Of a stretch of 15,005 nucleotides of DNA, positions 1 to 8,400 are shown in pieces. Origin of the DNA: Spirochaetia bacterium (lineage in GTDB: Bacteria; Spirochaetota; Spirochaetia; Treponematales; Treponemataceae); assembly GCA_900770075.1 (NCBI GenBank), contig CAAGIZ010000219.1:1-15005 (forward strand), given 5' to 3'. Under the pieces are notes generated by a model that did not search any database, had not been told where the DNA came from, and saw only the letters and a program-made list of their open reading frames with translations. Made by a program: the position numbers and the translations under genes. Position 1 is the first letter of the stretch. Each line of letters begins with the position of its first letter.

Positions 1-1935
1 GTAAAGGGACCAGAATTTGTGCGCAACTTTAAGATTTCTCTGGAAGAGCCTAAGGGTGAGGTCGTAACTCCGCCGATTGACAGCACTGTTCGCGGCTGGG
101 TAAAACTGACCGGAAATGCCACCGACAAAAACGGGATAAGCAAGGTTTACATCTCTGTGGACAACGGAAACACCTACAACGAGGCAACCGGAAACTTTGC
201 CCACGAAAATGAAAAATCTGACTGGTCTTATGAATTTGACACAAGGGTTGTGGAAGACGGAACCCACGTTGTATTCATGAAGGTCGTGGACTGGTTTGGA
301 ATTGAAGGACTTTATTCTTCTCTGATAAACATAGACAACACGGCTCCAAGCATAAACCTTGAACTGCCTCTTGACGACTCAAAAACCACCAAGATGCTGT
401 TCTTCTCCGGTCAGACTACGGACAACATTGGTCTTAAAAAACTTTACATAACAATCCGATCTTTGGAAGGAAAAATCGTAAGCCAGAAACTGGCAAAGAT
501 TGACCTTACTCCGGGAGAAATAATCACCGAGTCCATCGATTTGTCTTCTTTGGACAACGGTTTCTACAACGTAGAACTGACCGGCATGGATGCGGCAGAC
601 AACATAACAAGGGTTTCCAGAAACGTGCAGCTGGACAAGCGGGCTGCAATGGCCAAGGTAGACCTTCTGTACCCTCTTAACGGTGAATTTGTGAAGGGTG
701 TTTTCAACATCTATGGTACGGCAGTAAGTGAAATAAACATTGAAAGCCTTGAACTTCTGGTAGATGGTCAGAAGACGGCAGAAACTGTGCTGAGCGAAAG
801 CGGATATTACAAGTTTACCCTTTCTCCTGAGATAATAACTGACGGACAGCACAAAATTCAGGTTAAGGCGAACCTTGCAAATGTAAGCACCATAATGTCC
901 AACGAACAGTTTTTAAATTACACTTCTACAGGACCTTGGGTTACCATTGACAACTTTACCTACGGCGACTTTGCTATTGAACGGCCTTATATCGTAGGAG
1001 ATGCCGGCTATGCCATTGCGGAAACTGAACTTATCGCTGCAAAGGCTAAGGGTGCCCAGAAAGAACTGAAAGACGCTGTTGCCGCAAAGAGCGTTGAAAA
1101 GGTTGAAATTTCCTTTAACAACGGAAAGACTTTTGAGGAAGTTTCTAAAACTGGAAAGTGGCGTTACCGAATTGAAAACGAAGACATAACCGAGGGTTAC
1201 CACTTCCTTCTGGTGCGGGCAACTATGAAAAACGGTGAAGCTGCCGTTACAAGGACGATTGTGCAGGTTGATAAAACTAAGCCTTCTGTTAAGCTTATTA
1301 GTCCTGGAGAAGGCGGACACTTTAACCAGAGCATTGAATTTAGCGGACTTGCCCACGACGATGTGGCTTTGAAGAGCGTTTCCCTTGCCCTGAGGAAGGG
1401 TGACAAGGCCAGTTACGAGGTTCCGGCGTTTATCCAGGGACTTTACTTTGACTGGCACTTCTGGGGTGCAACTCTGTTTGACATTGGCGCAGGTCTTTCC
1501 TTCTTTGACGACAACGTCCGCCTGCAGGTGCAGTGGGGACAGTTTACCCAGACCCAGAGGGATATGTTTACAAAGACCAACCAGCGTTACGGTGGTGACA
1601 ACGTTTTTGGTGCAAAGATTCTGGCAAACGTTGCTTACATTCCGTTTATGTACTTCCTTGGAAGGGATTACGAGTGGCTTTCTGCAAACGTGACGGTAGG
1701 TGCTAACTTTACCCGGTTTAATGAAGGTCAGTCCGGTAAGCCGCAGGTTCTTTCTGCCCTTCTTGCCCAGCTGGAATTCCCGAGGGTAACTTTTGCAAAG
1801 CAGAAGATGTTCAGGACGTTCTCCGTTTATACGGAAGGTCAGCTGTGGTTTATTCCTACGGACGTAAGTTCTGACGTTGATATTGACAACCTTGTTCCGC
1901 AGATTTCTGTGGGACTTCGTGTGAATGTATTCTAA
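1..1935 (+). CDS. Ig-like repeat protein with C-terminal outer-membrane beta-barrel domain (5' partial)
   Basis: The frame is open from base 1, so the gene starts upstream; the GTG at 19 is only the first possible start inside the window and lacks a convincing ribosome binding site. Numbering from that GTG, Ig-like modules occupy about residues 15-108, 108-207, 212-300 and 305-420, with linkers such as D-N-T-A-P (106-110) and D-K-T-K-P (418-422). A fifth module (421-467) is only half length. An Ala/Lys-rich, probably helical insertion (335-358) lies in module four. Residues 468-638 change character: alternating aromatic/hydrophobic strands, many Trp/Tyr/Phe, Gly-rich turns and a last strand ending V-G-L-R-V-N-V-F, which fits the C-terminal beta-signal read by the BAM machinery. 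The role is inferred as an outer-membrane-anchored surface or periplasmic protein with an Ig stalk; the ligand is unknown. The ~170-residue barrel would suit about 8 strands. The family was not identified by name. Confidence is high that it is coding, moderate for the barrel. Confidence 0.88.
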   Translation, partial: VKGPEFVRNFKISLEEPKGEVVTPPIDSTVRGWVKLTGNATDKNGISKVYISVDNGNTYNEATGNFAHENEKSDWSYEFDTRVVEDGTHVVFMKVVDWFGIEGLYSSLINIDNTAPSINLELPLDDSKTTKMLFFSGQTTDNIGLKKLYITIRSLEGKIVSQKLAKIDLTPGEIITESIDLSSLDNGFYNVELTGMDAADNITRVSRNVQLDKRAAMAKVDLLYPLNGEFVKGVFNIYGTAVSEINIESLELLVDGQKTAETVLSESGYYKFTLSPEIITDGQHKIQVKANLANVSTIMSNEQFLNYTSTGPWVTIDNFTYGDFAIERPYIVGDAGYAIAETELIAAKAKGAQKELKDAVAAKSVEKVEISFNNGKTFEEVSKTGKWRYRIENEDITEGYHFLLVRATMKNGEAAVTRTIVQVDKTKPSVKLISPGEGGHFNQSIEFSGLAHDDVALKSVSLALRKGDKASYEVPAFIQGLYFDWHFWGATLFDIGAGLSFFDDNVRLQVQWGQFTQTQRDMFTKTNQRYGGDNVFGAKILANVAYIPFMYFLGRDYEWLSANVTVGANFTRFNEGQSGKPQVLSALLAQLEFPRVTFAKQKMFRTFSVYTEGQLWFIPTDVSSDVDIDNLVPQISVGLRVNVF

Positions 1936-1937
1936 AA

Positions 1938-2000
1938 CGGGGATGGGCATACGCCCACCTCTGCGGCAAGGATGCACGGGGATGGCGTAGACGCCACCCC
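1938..2000. repeat. Two degenerate direct hairpin units with compensatory stem changes
   Basis: Unit one (from 1938) and unit two (from 1977) both start CGGGGATGG and continue to ACC...TGCG. Unit one folds as TGGGC (1944-1948) / GCCCA (1953-1957) with an ATAC loop. Unit two folds as TGGCG (1983-1987) / CGCCA (1992-1996) with a TAGA loop. Both have an A x C mismatch directly outside the five-pair stem, and unit two has further G-C pairs beyond it. The fourth and fifth base pairs are swapped between units with both sides changing together, so the fold is kept although the sequence differs. Confidence 0.7.
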
Positions 2001-2002
2001 TG

Positions 2003-2039
2003 CGAGTTTTCGTGCTGACGCACAAAAACTCGTTTTATT
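2003..2039 (+). terminator. Probable rho-independent terminator of the Ig-barrel gene
   Basis: CGAGTTTT (2003-2010) pairs with AAAACTCG (2025-2032). After a C x A mismatch, GTGC (2012-2015) pairs with GCAC (2020-2023) around a TGAC loop. TTTTATT follows at 2033-2039. The stop codon of the upstream gene ends at 1935, so this is about 70 bases downstream. The stem base is AT-rich, so strength is uncertain; it could also be a repeat-family hairpin. Confidence 0.5.
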
Positions 2040-2046
2040 GACGTTT

Positions 2047-2081
2047 GTGCGAGGTCGCACACGACCTTGCCTGCGGCAAGG
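2047..2081. repeat. Adjacent small hairpins
   Basis: GTGCGA (2047-2052) pairs with TCGCAC (2055-2060); GGTCG (2053-2057) can alternatively pair with CGACC (2062-2066). CCTTGCC (2065-2071) pairs perfectly with GGCAAGG (2075-2081) around a TGC loop. The right half of the last hairpin recurs without its left arm at 1963-1972. Confidence 0.55.
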
Positions 2082-2102
2082 ATGGGAGCACCGCCGGAGG
2101 CG

Positions 2103-2137
2103 TTCGGGAAAAAGAGGCTCTGTCTCTTTTTCCCGAA
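2103..2137. repeat. 14-bp perfect inverted repeat with 7-nt loop
   Basis: TTCGGGAAAAAGAG (2103-2116) is exactly complementary to CTCTTTTTCCCGAA (2124-2137), with loop GCTCTGT. No T-run follows on the plus strand, so it is not a typical terminator in that direction. The related repeat after the giant gene lacks this hairpin: there GGAGGCG (14480-14486) leads almost directly into the CAAGACGC element, whereas here about 40 bases holding the hairpin sit between GGAGGCG and GAAGACGC. It looks like an insertable sub-element. Confidence 0.7.
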
Positions 2138-2172
2138 TGGAGCGCGAAGACGCGGAAGTGCGGACAGCCTGG

Positions 2173-2223
2173 TTTCGGGCGGGGCGCTTGCTGAGCCTGT
2201 CGAAGGAAGCGACCTGCCCGAAA
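2173..2223. repeat. REP-like imperfect hairpin
   Basis: TTTCGGGC (2173-2180) pairs with GCCCGAAA (2216-2223), and CGCTT (2185-2189) pairs with AAGCG (2207-2211), making a long imperfect stem. The tip contains CTGAGCCTGTCGAAGG (2191-2206). From memory, words like this recur as intergenic palindromic repeats in many unrelated bacterial genomes; I could not verify that here. It lies directly before the AT-rich promoter segment of the giant gene. Confidence 0.55.
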
Positions 2224-2244
2224 GCCGCCCATAAAAAAGTAATT

Positions 2245-2273
2245 TTGAACTTAATTTTTGGAAAATTGATTTA
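2245..2273 (+). promoter_or_regulatory. Weak candidate sigma70-type promoter for the giant lipoprotein gene
   Basis: TTGAAC (2245-2250) resembles a -35 box; 17 bases later GATTTA (2268-2273) is a poor -10 box. The whole segment 2231-2285 is strikingly AT-rich after the GC-rich repeat, which is promoter-like. Several T/A-rich hexamers nearby could serve instead, so the exact position is uncertain. Confidence 0.3.
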
Positions 2274-2285
2274 TTTTCTTAAAAA

Positions 2286-2293
2286 GTGAGGTG
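2286..2293 (+). promoter_or_regulatory. Ribosome binding site fixing the ATG at 2300
   Basis: GTGAGGTG, close to the AGGAGGTG anti-16S consensus, ends six bases before ATG 2300. The in-frame GTG at 2291 is part of this site and so is unlikely to be the start, although it gives a frame three residues longer. Confidence 0.8.
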
Positions 2294-2299
2294 TTTGTT

Positions 2300-2419
2300 A
2301 TGAGAGAATTTATATTTAACCCTAACCGTTCGGCTGAGAATTTTCTGCGGGGGAAGGCGAGGTTTTTGACTGTGGCCTTGACTGCAACCCTTGTCTTTGC
2401 AGGTCTTTTTGCCGGCTGT
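2300..2419 (+). other. Lipoprotein signal peptide and lipobox (Cys40)
   Basis: The encoded N-terminus has basic residues R17, K19 and R21, then a hydrophobic stretch with many Ala/Leu/Val/Phe, then L36-F37-A38-G39-C40. Phe at -3 departs from the strict E. coli lipobox but suits the looser spirochaetal pattern. The mature protein starts C-K-V-G-L-G. The unusually long n-region (about 20 residues) is compatible with spirochaetal lipoproteins. Confidence 0.8.
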
Positions 2420-5400
2420 AAGGTTGGTCTTGGGGATTCTGTTGATACGGAAGCTCCGGCTGTGGGAATTTTGTACCCGGATCCGAAGACTAATGCCATA
2501 ATCCGCGATGAATTTGTGCTTTATGGTTCATGTCAGGACGACAAGCAGATTACGGCGGTTAAAGTTACCCTCATAAATATCGACTCCGGGGAAACTGTAC
2601 TTTCGGACGCTCCTGCGGTGGTGGATTCTGACCAGAAACACTGGAGAATCAATTTAAACTCTTACTCTGAAGAAAATAAATACAACGGCTGGCAGTTTGC
2701 TGACGGTAAATACACCGTTACTGTCCGGGCTTATGACGGTTCCCACGACAGCAGTTCCGACGAAAAAAGCAGCGCCTCTTCTTCTTTTGAAATTGACAAC
2801 ACCGCTCCTGTCTTTGTGATTAAAAATCCGGGTGTCTTGAAAACCGAAAACAGTTCTCCTTCGGCCTACGGTTCCATCTTTACGGTTGAAGGCACAATTT
2901 CGGAACTCCACTCTGTAAGTTCTATGGAAGTGACCGTTTACAACGAAGCCGGCGAATGTGTTTCTGAAAGCTCTTACAACGGCGAAACCTTAAAGGCCTT
3001 TGTGGAAGAAGACATTGAAATTGCCGGCGGTACCAGCGTAATAATCGCCCAGTCCGGCTCTGCTGACGGAAGGTACGGCAAAATTTACGGCGATGCTTCC
3101 GGAACCCAAAAATACACCTGTTCCGTAAAGCTTACCGACAACTCAAAAAAATACGTAACTCCTCCGGAAACTTCGGATAACAGGACGGCTGAGGAAGTTG
3201 CTCAGGACGAAAGCGGAAATTCAACCTATAACGTTTATCTCTACGACGATGTTTATGACTCTCTTTTGAGCCAGAAAAATGAGGGAAGTAAAAAACTCAG
3301 TGCCGGAGATTTGAAAAACATAATCAACGGTACTTTTGGTGACGCAGAGGCTAAAAACATCCTCCTTGGGGCAGAAAAAAACACCGGTTCTGACGGGGAT
3401 GCTTCCAAGAGGCTTTATTTTTCTTTGAACCCGGAAGCAAACCCGACTTATAACGTAAACGGTTTTGAATACAGTTTTGACAAAACCGATTCCCTCCAGC
3501 AGGCTTCTGCCGGAAATGCCGTTTCCATTACTGTTTCTCAGGGGCTTGACCAGACGCAGATTGACCTTGACGGAAGCGAAAAGTCCAGCTCTACCGTAAA
3601 GGTTTGGATGAAGGAATACTCTGACAGACCTTTGGACGAAGGGGATGTAAAGGAAGAGCTGACAGGAACTCTTGCTCCGAAGGTAAAGGCGCAGGAAGAC
3701 GATGCTTCTGTTGGTTTTGTGGAATACTTGAGGGCTACGGAAGGATCCCCTGTAACTGAATTTGGAGGCTGGAAGCTGATTTTTGACTACGGTCAGAACA
3801 ATTCCGGGGAAAGCTCTGTTTCTACAAAGACTTTCTCCGTAACTTTGCCGGCGGGTTCCATTGCCCTGAACAAGTATTATCTTCTTGCCGTAACCGGGCG
3901 GGACATCGACAACGTTGAGTTTTCGCAGAACACCATTTACGGTTTTGAAGGAAACGAAGCAGGGGTTCCTCCGACTTTGAGCATAGAGGATGTTTATGCT
4001 GATGAGGCAAAGACTGTAAAAAATCTTAAGCCTTCTTCTGATTTTGAATTTAAGGGAAAAGCGACTTTGAAGAGTTCTTCCCTTTATACGTCGGAATTTA
4101 TGGTAAAACTGACCGTAACGGATCAGGACTCTGACAAGGTAATCGACACTGTAACTCAAACCGTAACCCGTTCTGCTTTGGACAAGGGCTGGACTGAAAC
4201 TGCTGCCCTTAAGTTCAGCGATAAGGAAAACTGGACTTTTAAGCCGGACTTGCTGGGTGACGAAAGCATTAAGGTTGGAAAGGAGGATGGAAAATCTTAC
4301 CTTTATACTCTGGAAGTTTGGGGAAAGGCTTCTTCCGGTCATGAAAGTTCTTCTACTTTGAATGTTCAGATTGACTCGACAAAGCCGAAGGTGGAAATTA
4401 CTTCGATTACTCCGACTGTCGAAGAATACAATGAAACGAAAGGTCCTTTTGTAAACGGGAAAATTTATGTAAAAGGCACAGTGGAAGAAACAAACCTGGA
4501 AAACGTTGAAATTGAGGTTTTGGTGGGAGGAGTAGTTGTAAAAAATGAACCTCTTGGCAAAAAATATTCCATAAACTACGATATTGACACCACAAAGCTG
4601 ACCGATAACTCTAGTCTTGAGGTTAAGCTTATTGCTGTGGACAAAGTTGGCAACAGAAATGTGGCTTCTTCGGTTGGCGATTACGCAGATTTGAAAATTG
4701 ACCAGAGCACGGACAAGCCGCTTGTTACTCTGAACAATGCAAGTGAAAAGATAACGGATAAAAACAGCGTTAATGTGAATAACAACCTGTTTGGAACGGT
4801 TTCGAATAATAAATTGAATTTTTCTGTGAGTGATGATGATGTAATTGATACGGTAAAAATTGAAGTTACACTTGAGGGCAGCGACACGCCTATAGAAAAA
4901 CCAGAAACTGTAAATAAATCGACCTGTACAATCTCTTACGAATTGCCAAAAACTGAAGGTGTCTACAAAGTCAAGATAACCGCAGTGGACAAGAATGGCA
5001 CAGAAAATGATGGATATGCAGGAAATGCTGAAAATGCAGGAAATGCTGCACAGAATTATTTTTGGGTGGCTGTTTCGGCAGGGGCACCGGAGATTGAGCT
5101 TGAAACTGTTCCTGAATTTTTGAAAACGGACTTTATAATTTCTGGAACTGTTTCCAATAAGATTTCAAAAGTTACTGCAGAAGTAAAAAGTGCCAAAAAT
5201 AATGGTTCAGAAATTTATGATGACTTGAAAGAACTTTCAGACAAACTTTTGCTGACGCAGGCAGATGGTTCTCAGGATTGGACGTGCTCTTTAAAACCTG
5301 GCGAAACGCTGGACGATGCGGCTTATGAACTTCTCTTTACAGCAAAGGACACTTATGGCCAGACAAGTTCAAAAACCGTAAAATTCTCAATTGATAACGG

Positions 5401-8400
5401 TAAACCTGAACTGAAAATTACGCAGTACGGTTCAAATACATATACAGAGGGAGATGTTTCATTCTATCTTATCCCTTCTAACGAATACACAATAAAAGGA
5501 ACGGCGACTGACTCTGTAACTGATGTGGAAACTGTCTTGTTTAAGGTTGGCGACCTTGCTGAAAAAGAAGAGATTTCTGTCGAAAACGGATGGAGCACGG
5601 CAACTCTTTCAACTTCTGGTAACTGGACTGCTCTTATTACAAGCGACATATTTACTGCTACTGCTCTTATTACAAGCGACATATTTACTGCTACTGCTCT
5701 TGATACAAAAGACGGAACAAAGGGATTTACTTTCAATATTGTGGCTATTGATGGTGCTGGCAATGTTTCTGAAGTGAATAAGGATATCTTACTTTATCCT
5801 GATTCTGACGCTCCTAAAATAAGCAATCTGAATTCAACTATTACTGAGTTTAACATCAGCAATAAAGGAGTAGAGATTTTTATAATTTCTGCGGATATAA
5901 CTGAAGCTGGCGGCATTGACAAAAAATCCATTCAAGTTTTGAAAGACAACAAACCGATAGAAGTAAATCCTACTTTGAATGGACTTCAGTCATCAAAAAT
6001 AAGTTTTAAAGTCAATCCTGTTGAACACATTGTAAACGGAACAAACACATTCACTCTAAAATTGAAGGACCTTGCCGGAAATGAAGCATCTGAAACCCTG
6101 ACTATAAAATCTGACCTTGAAGCACCTGTAGCGTCTATAAACGGAGTAAGTCCGATTGTCGCTGTTGATGGTAAGGACAACTGTGTAAACGGAAAGGTAA
6201 CTGTTTCGGGTATTGTTTCTGATACATCTAGCCTTGCAGGTGACCTTAATATTGGGGTGTTCAAAAATGGCACGGAGGATGTATCGGCAACAGAAGAGCT
6301 TATTAACCTGGTCGACAGTTGCACAGATTTAACTGGAACTTACAAAAACTGGAAGTTTGAACTTTATACTTCAAAACTTGAAGATAACACCGATTATACA
6401 ATTAAGGTTTCTGTAAAAGACAGTGCGGGCAACACGTCTGCGGAAAGTACTCAGAGTATACATATTAATCAGTCCACCGACCAGCCTGTCATCACCCTGT
6501 CCAATGCTGATGTTGGAATACAAAGCCTTGCGGCTATAAAAGACGGATCAAAAAACATCTTCGGAACAAGTTCCAACAACGTTCTTAAAGGCACGATTAC
6601 TGATGATGACGGAATACAGACCGTAAAGGTAACGGTAACAGCGGAGAATGGAACTGTCATCGATTCAGGGGATTCTCCAATTTCAGTAGGCGGAAAGACC
6701 TCTTACACACTTAATTATCCTCTGCCGGATACCGAAGGCGGTTACACTGTAGAAATTACAGTTGAAGACACAAAAGGCGAAACGGACAGTGCAACAAATA
6801 AAACAACCTTTGTTGTTGCCGTAGACAATGGAGCTCCTGAACTTAAAATCAGCACTTCTAACGGCGGATATTACAACGGATCGACTACTCCTGTAGTAGT
6901 GAGTGGAAAAGTAACCGACGGAAGTGCAGTTACATTGACTGCAAAATATGACGGAGACGGAACAAATTCTGCCAGTGGAAATGTGCAGGTTGGCGAAGGC
7001 GGCTCAATAACTGACAGCGTAAATATTTCTTCTATTGCCGACAATACCGAAACAGGCTACACAGTAACTTATACTGCAAAAGACCGGTGGGGACAGGCTT
7101 CGACAGCTGTGTTCAAATACTATAAGGATTCGGTAAGTCCTTCCTTTAATGTGGAAAAATCTAAAGTTGCCGGGGTTTCTGACGCAGATGTTGTAGGTAA
7201 ATATTTTAAAAACGAAACTCTTTCTGTAGAAACGGTATTTGACGAAGCCGGAAGCGGTGTAGAAACAATCTACTTTGTGCTTGACGGAAATGAAGAGGCG
7301 AAAACAACTGCAACTCCTACAAATTCTGGTGGAAAAGCCACTGTAAAAACTTCCATCAGCGGTTTTACAGAAGACAATCTTGGGCACTCGCTTAGGATAT
7401 GGGCTGTTGATAAGGCAGGAAATAAGAGTGCCGAAAAAGTTTACAACATAAAGGTTGATTCCACGGCTCCTGACCTTTCCAGCGAATTCTACACTTTTGA
7501 CGGTGAACATTTTGAAACAGCCAGCGGAAACGTTCTTTCCAATAAGACAAAAGCCATTACGGTTTATGGAACTGTAAGCGACAGTGCTTCTGGGGTTGGA
7601 GAATTCTCTTCTGTAACGATAACTAACGGAGGAAACAAAAACGATATAACCGAGTCGGCAACATTCTCTTACTCTACAGATGAACTTCCTGCAACTGCAA
7701 CAAAAAATGAAATCGCTGCACTGAGTTTTGGCGGCTACGATTCTATTTCTGATAAAACTTTAATAAAGTCATGGAAAATGGTTATTTCCGGCGAAAATAT
7801 AGTAGAAGGTTCTGTTTCAATCGCTTCAAAGGACACTGCTGGAAACATCAGTACCCAAAAAGTCTTTACTTTTGAAGTTGATACAACGGCACCTGAAGTT
7901 CAGTTTGTAACGCCGACTGTTTCTGCCCACGAGTCAAGTTCTTCTCTGAACGGTACTGCAACTATTACGGGAAAAATCACAGAAAAAAAGACTCCAAAAT
8001 CACTTGAATTCTATTATTCAAAGACCGAATCTGAAAATTTAAGCGATTACACAAAACTGGGAGAGGCTGTTACCGATGCTTCTGCAATTTACACCTGGTC
8101 TAAAGAAATTGACTTTAACGATATTTCCAAGGCTGCGGAAACCGACTCAGGACAAGCGGACATTTACCTTCTTGTTGCGGCAACAGACCTTGCAGAAAAC
8201 AAAAACTATACTGATGGTTCTATTACAAACTCTGATGGTTTTGTAAAAATTCCTGTGGATTTGAACGGCGATGTTCCTACGGTAAGGATTACAAACCTGA
8301 GCATTAAAGACGGTAAAAACTGGCTTGTCGGCGGCGAAAATGCAACAATCGAAGGAACCCTTTCTGACGACGACGGCGCAATTGAAGAATTTATAATCTC

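Larger units (their letters stand above)
1936..2244. other. GC-rich palindrome-rich intergenic region, no credible gene
   Basis: About 310 bases between the barrel gene and the giant gene. It is much richer in G+C than the genes up to about 2230, then abruptly AT-rich. It is built from short hairpins, listed separately, and from words that recur: TGCGGCAAGGATG appears at 1962-1974 and 2072-2084. A plus-strand frame at 1972-2289 is open, but its translation is Arg-rich with no family features and it runs into the ribosome binding site of the next gene, so I do not call it. The element GGAGCACCGCCGGAGGCG (2085-2102) and CGGACAGCC (2161-2169) both recur in the gap after the giant gene (14472-14486 and 14505-14513), which argues for a dispersed repeat family. 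Confidence 0.75.

Noticed and set aside
913..2025. Minus-strand open frame of 370 codons opposite the Ig-barrel gene
   Set aside because: It is an antisense shadow of a well-supported gene; the translation is rich in Arg, Cys and Lys with no domain, and it runs into the intergenic palindromes.
1936..2230. CRISPR array
   Set aside because: Repeats are few, degenerate and irregularly spaced, without unique spacers of constant length.
1972..2289. Plus-strand frame of 105 codons between the two large genes
   Set aside because: It is made of repeat hairpins, the translation is Arg-rich and featureless, and it overlaps the promoter and ribosome binding site of the giant gene.
2291..2299. GTG start three codons upstream of the ATG of the giant gene
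   Set aside because: The GTG is part of the GTGAGGTG ribosome binding site, which is correctly spaced for ATG 2300.
3221..4342. Minus-strand open frame of 373 codons opposite the giant gene
   Set aside because: Shadow of the plus-strand Ig repeats; it has no recognisable family, no ribosome binding site of note and shadow-like composition.
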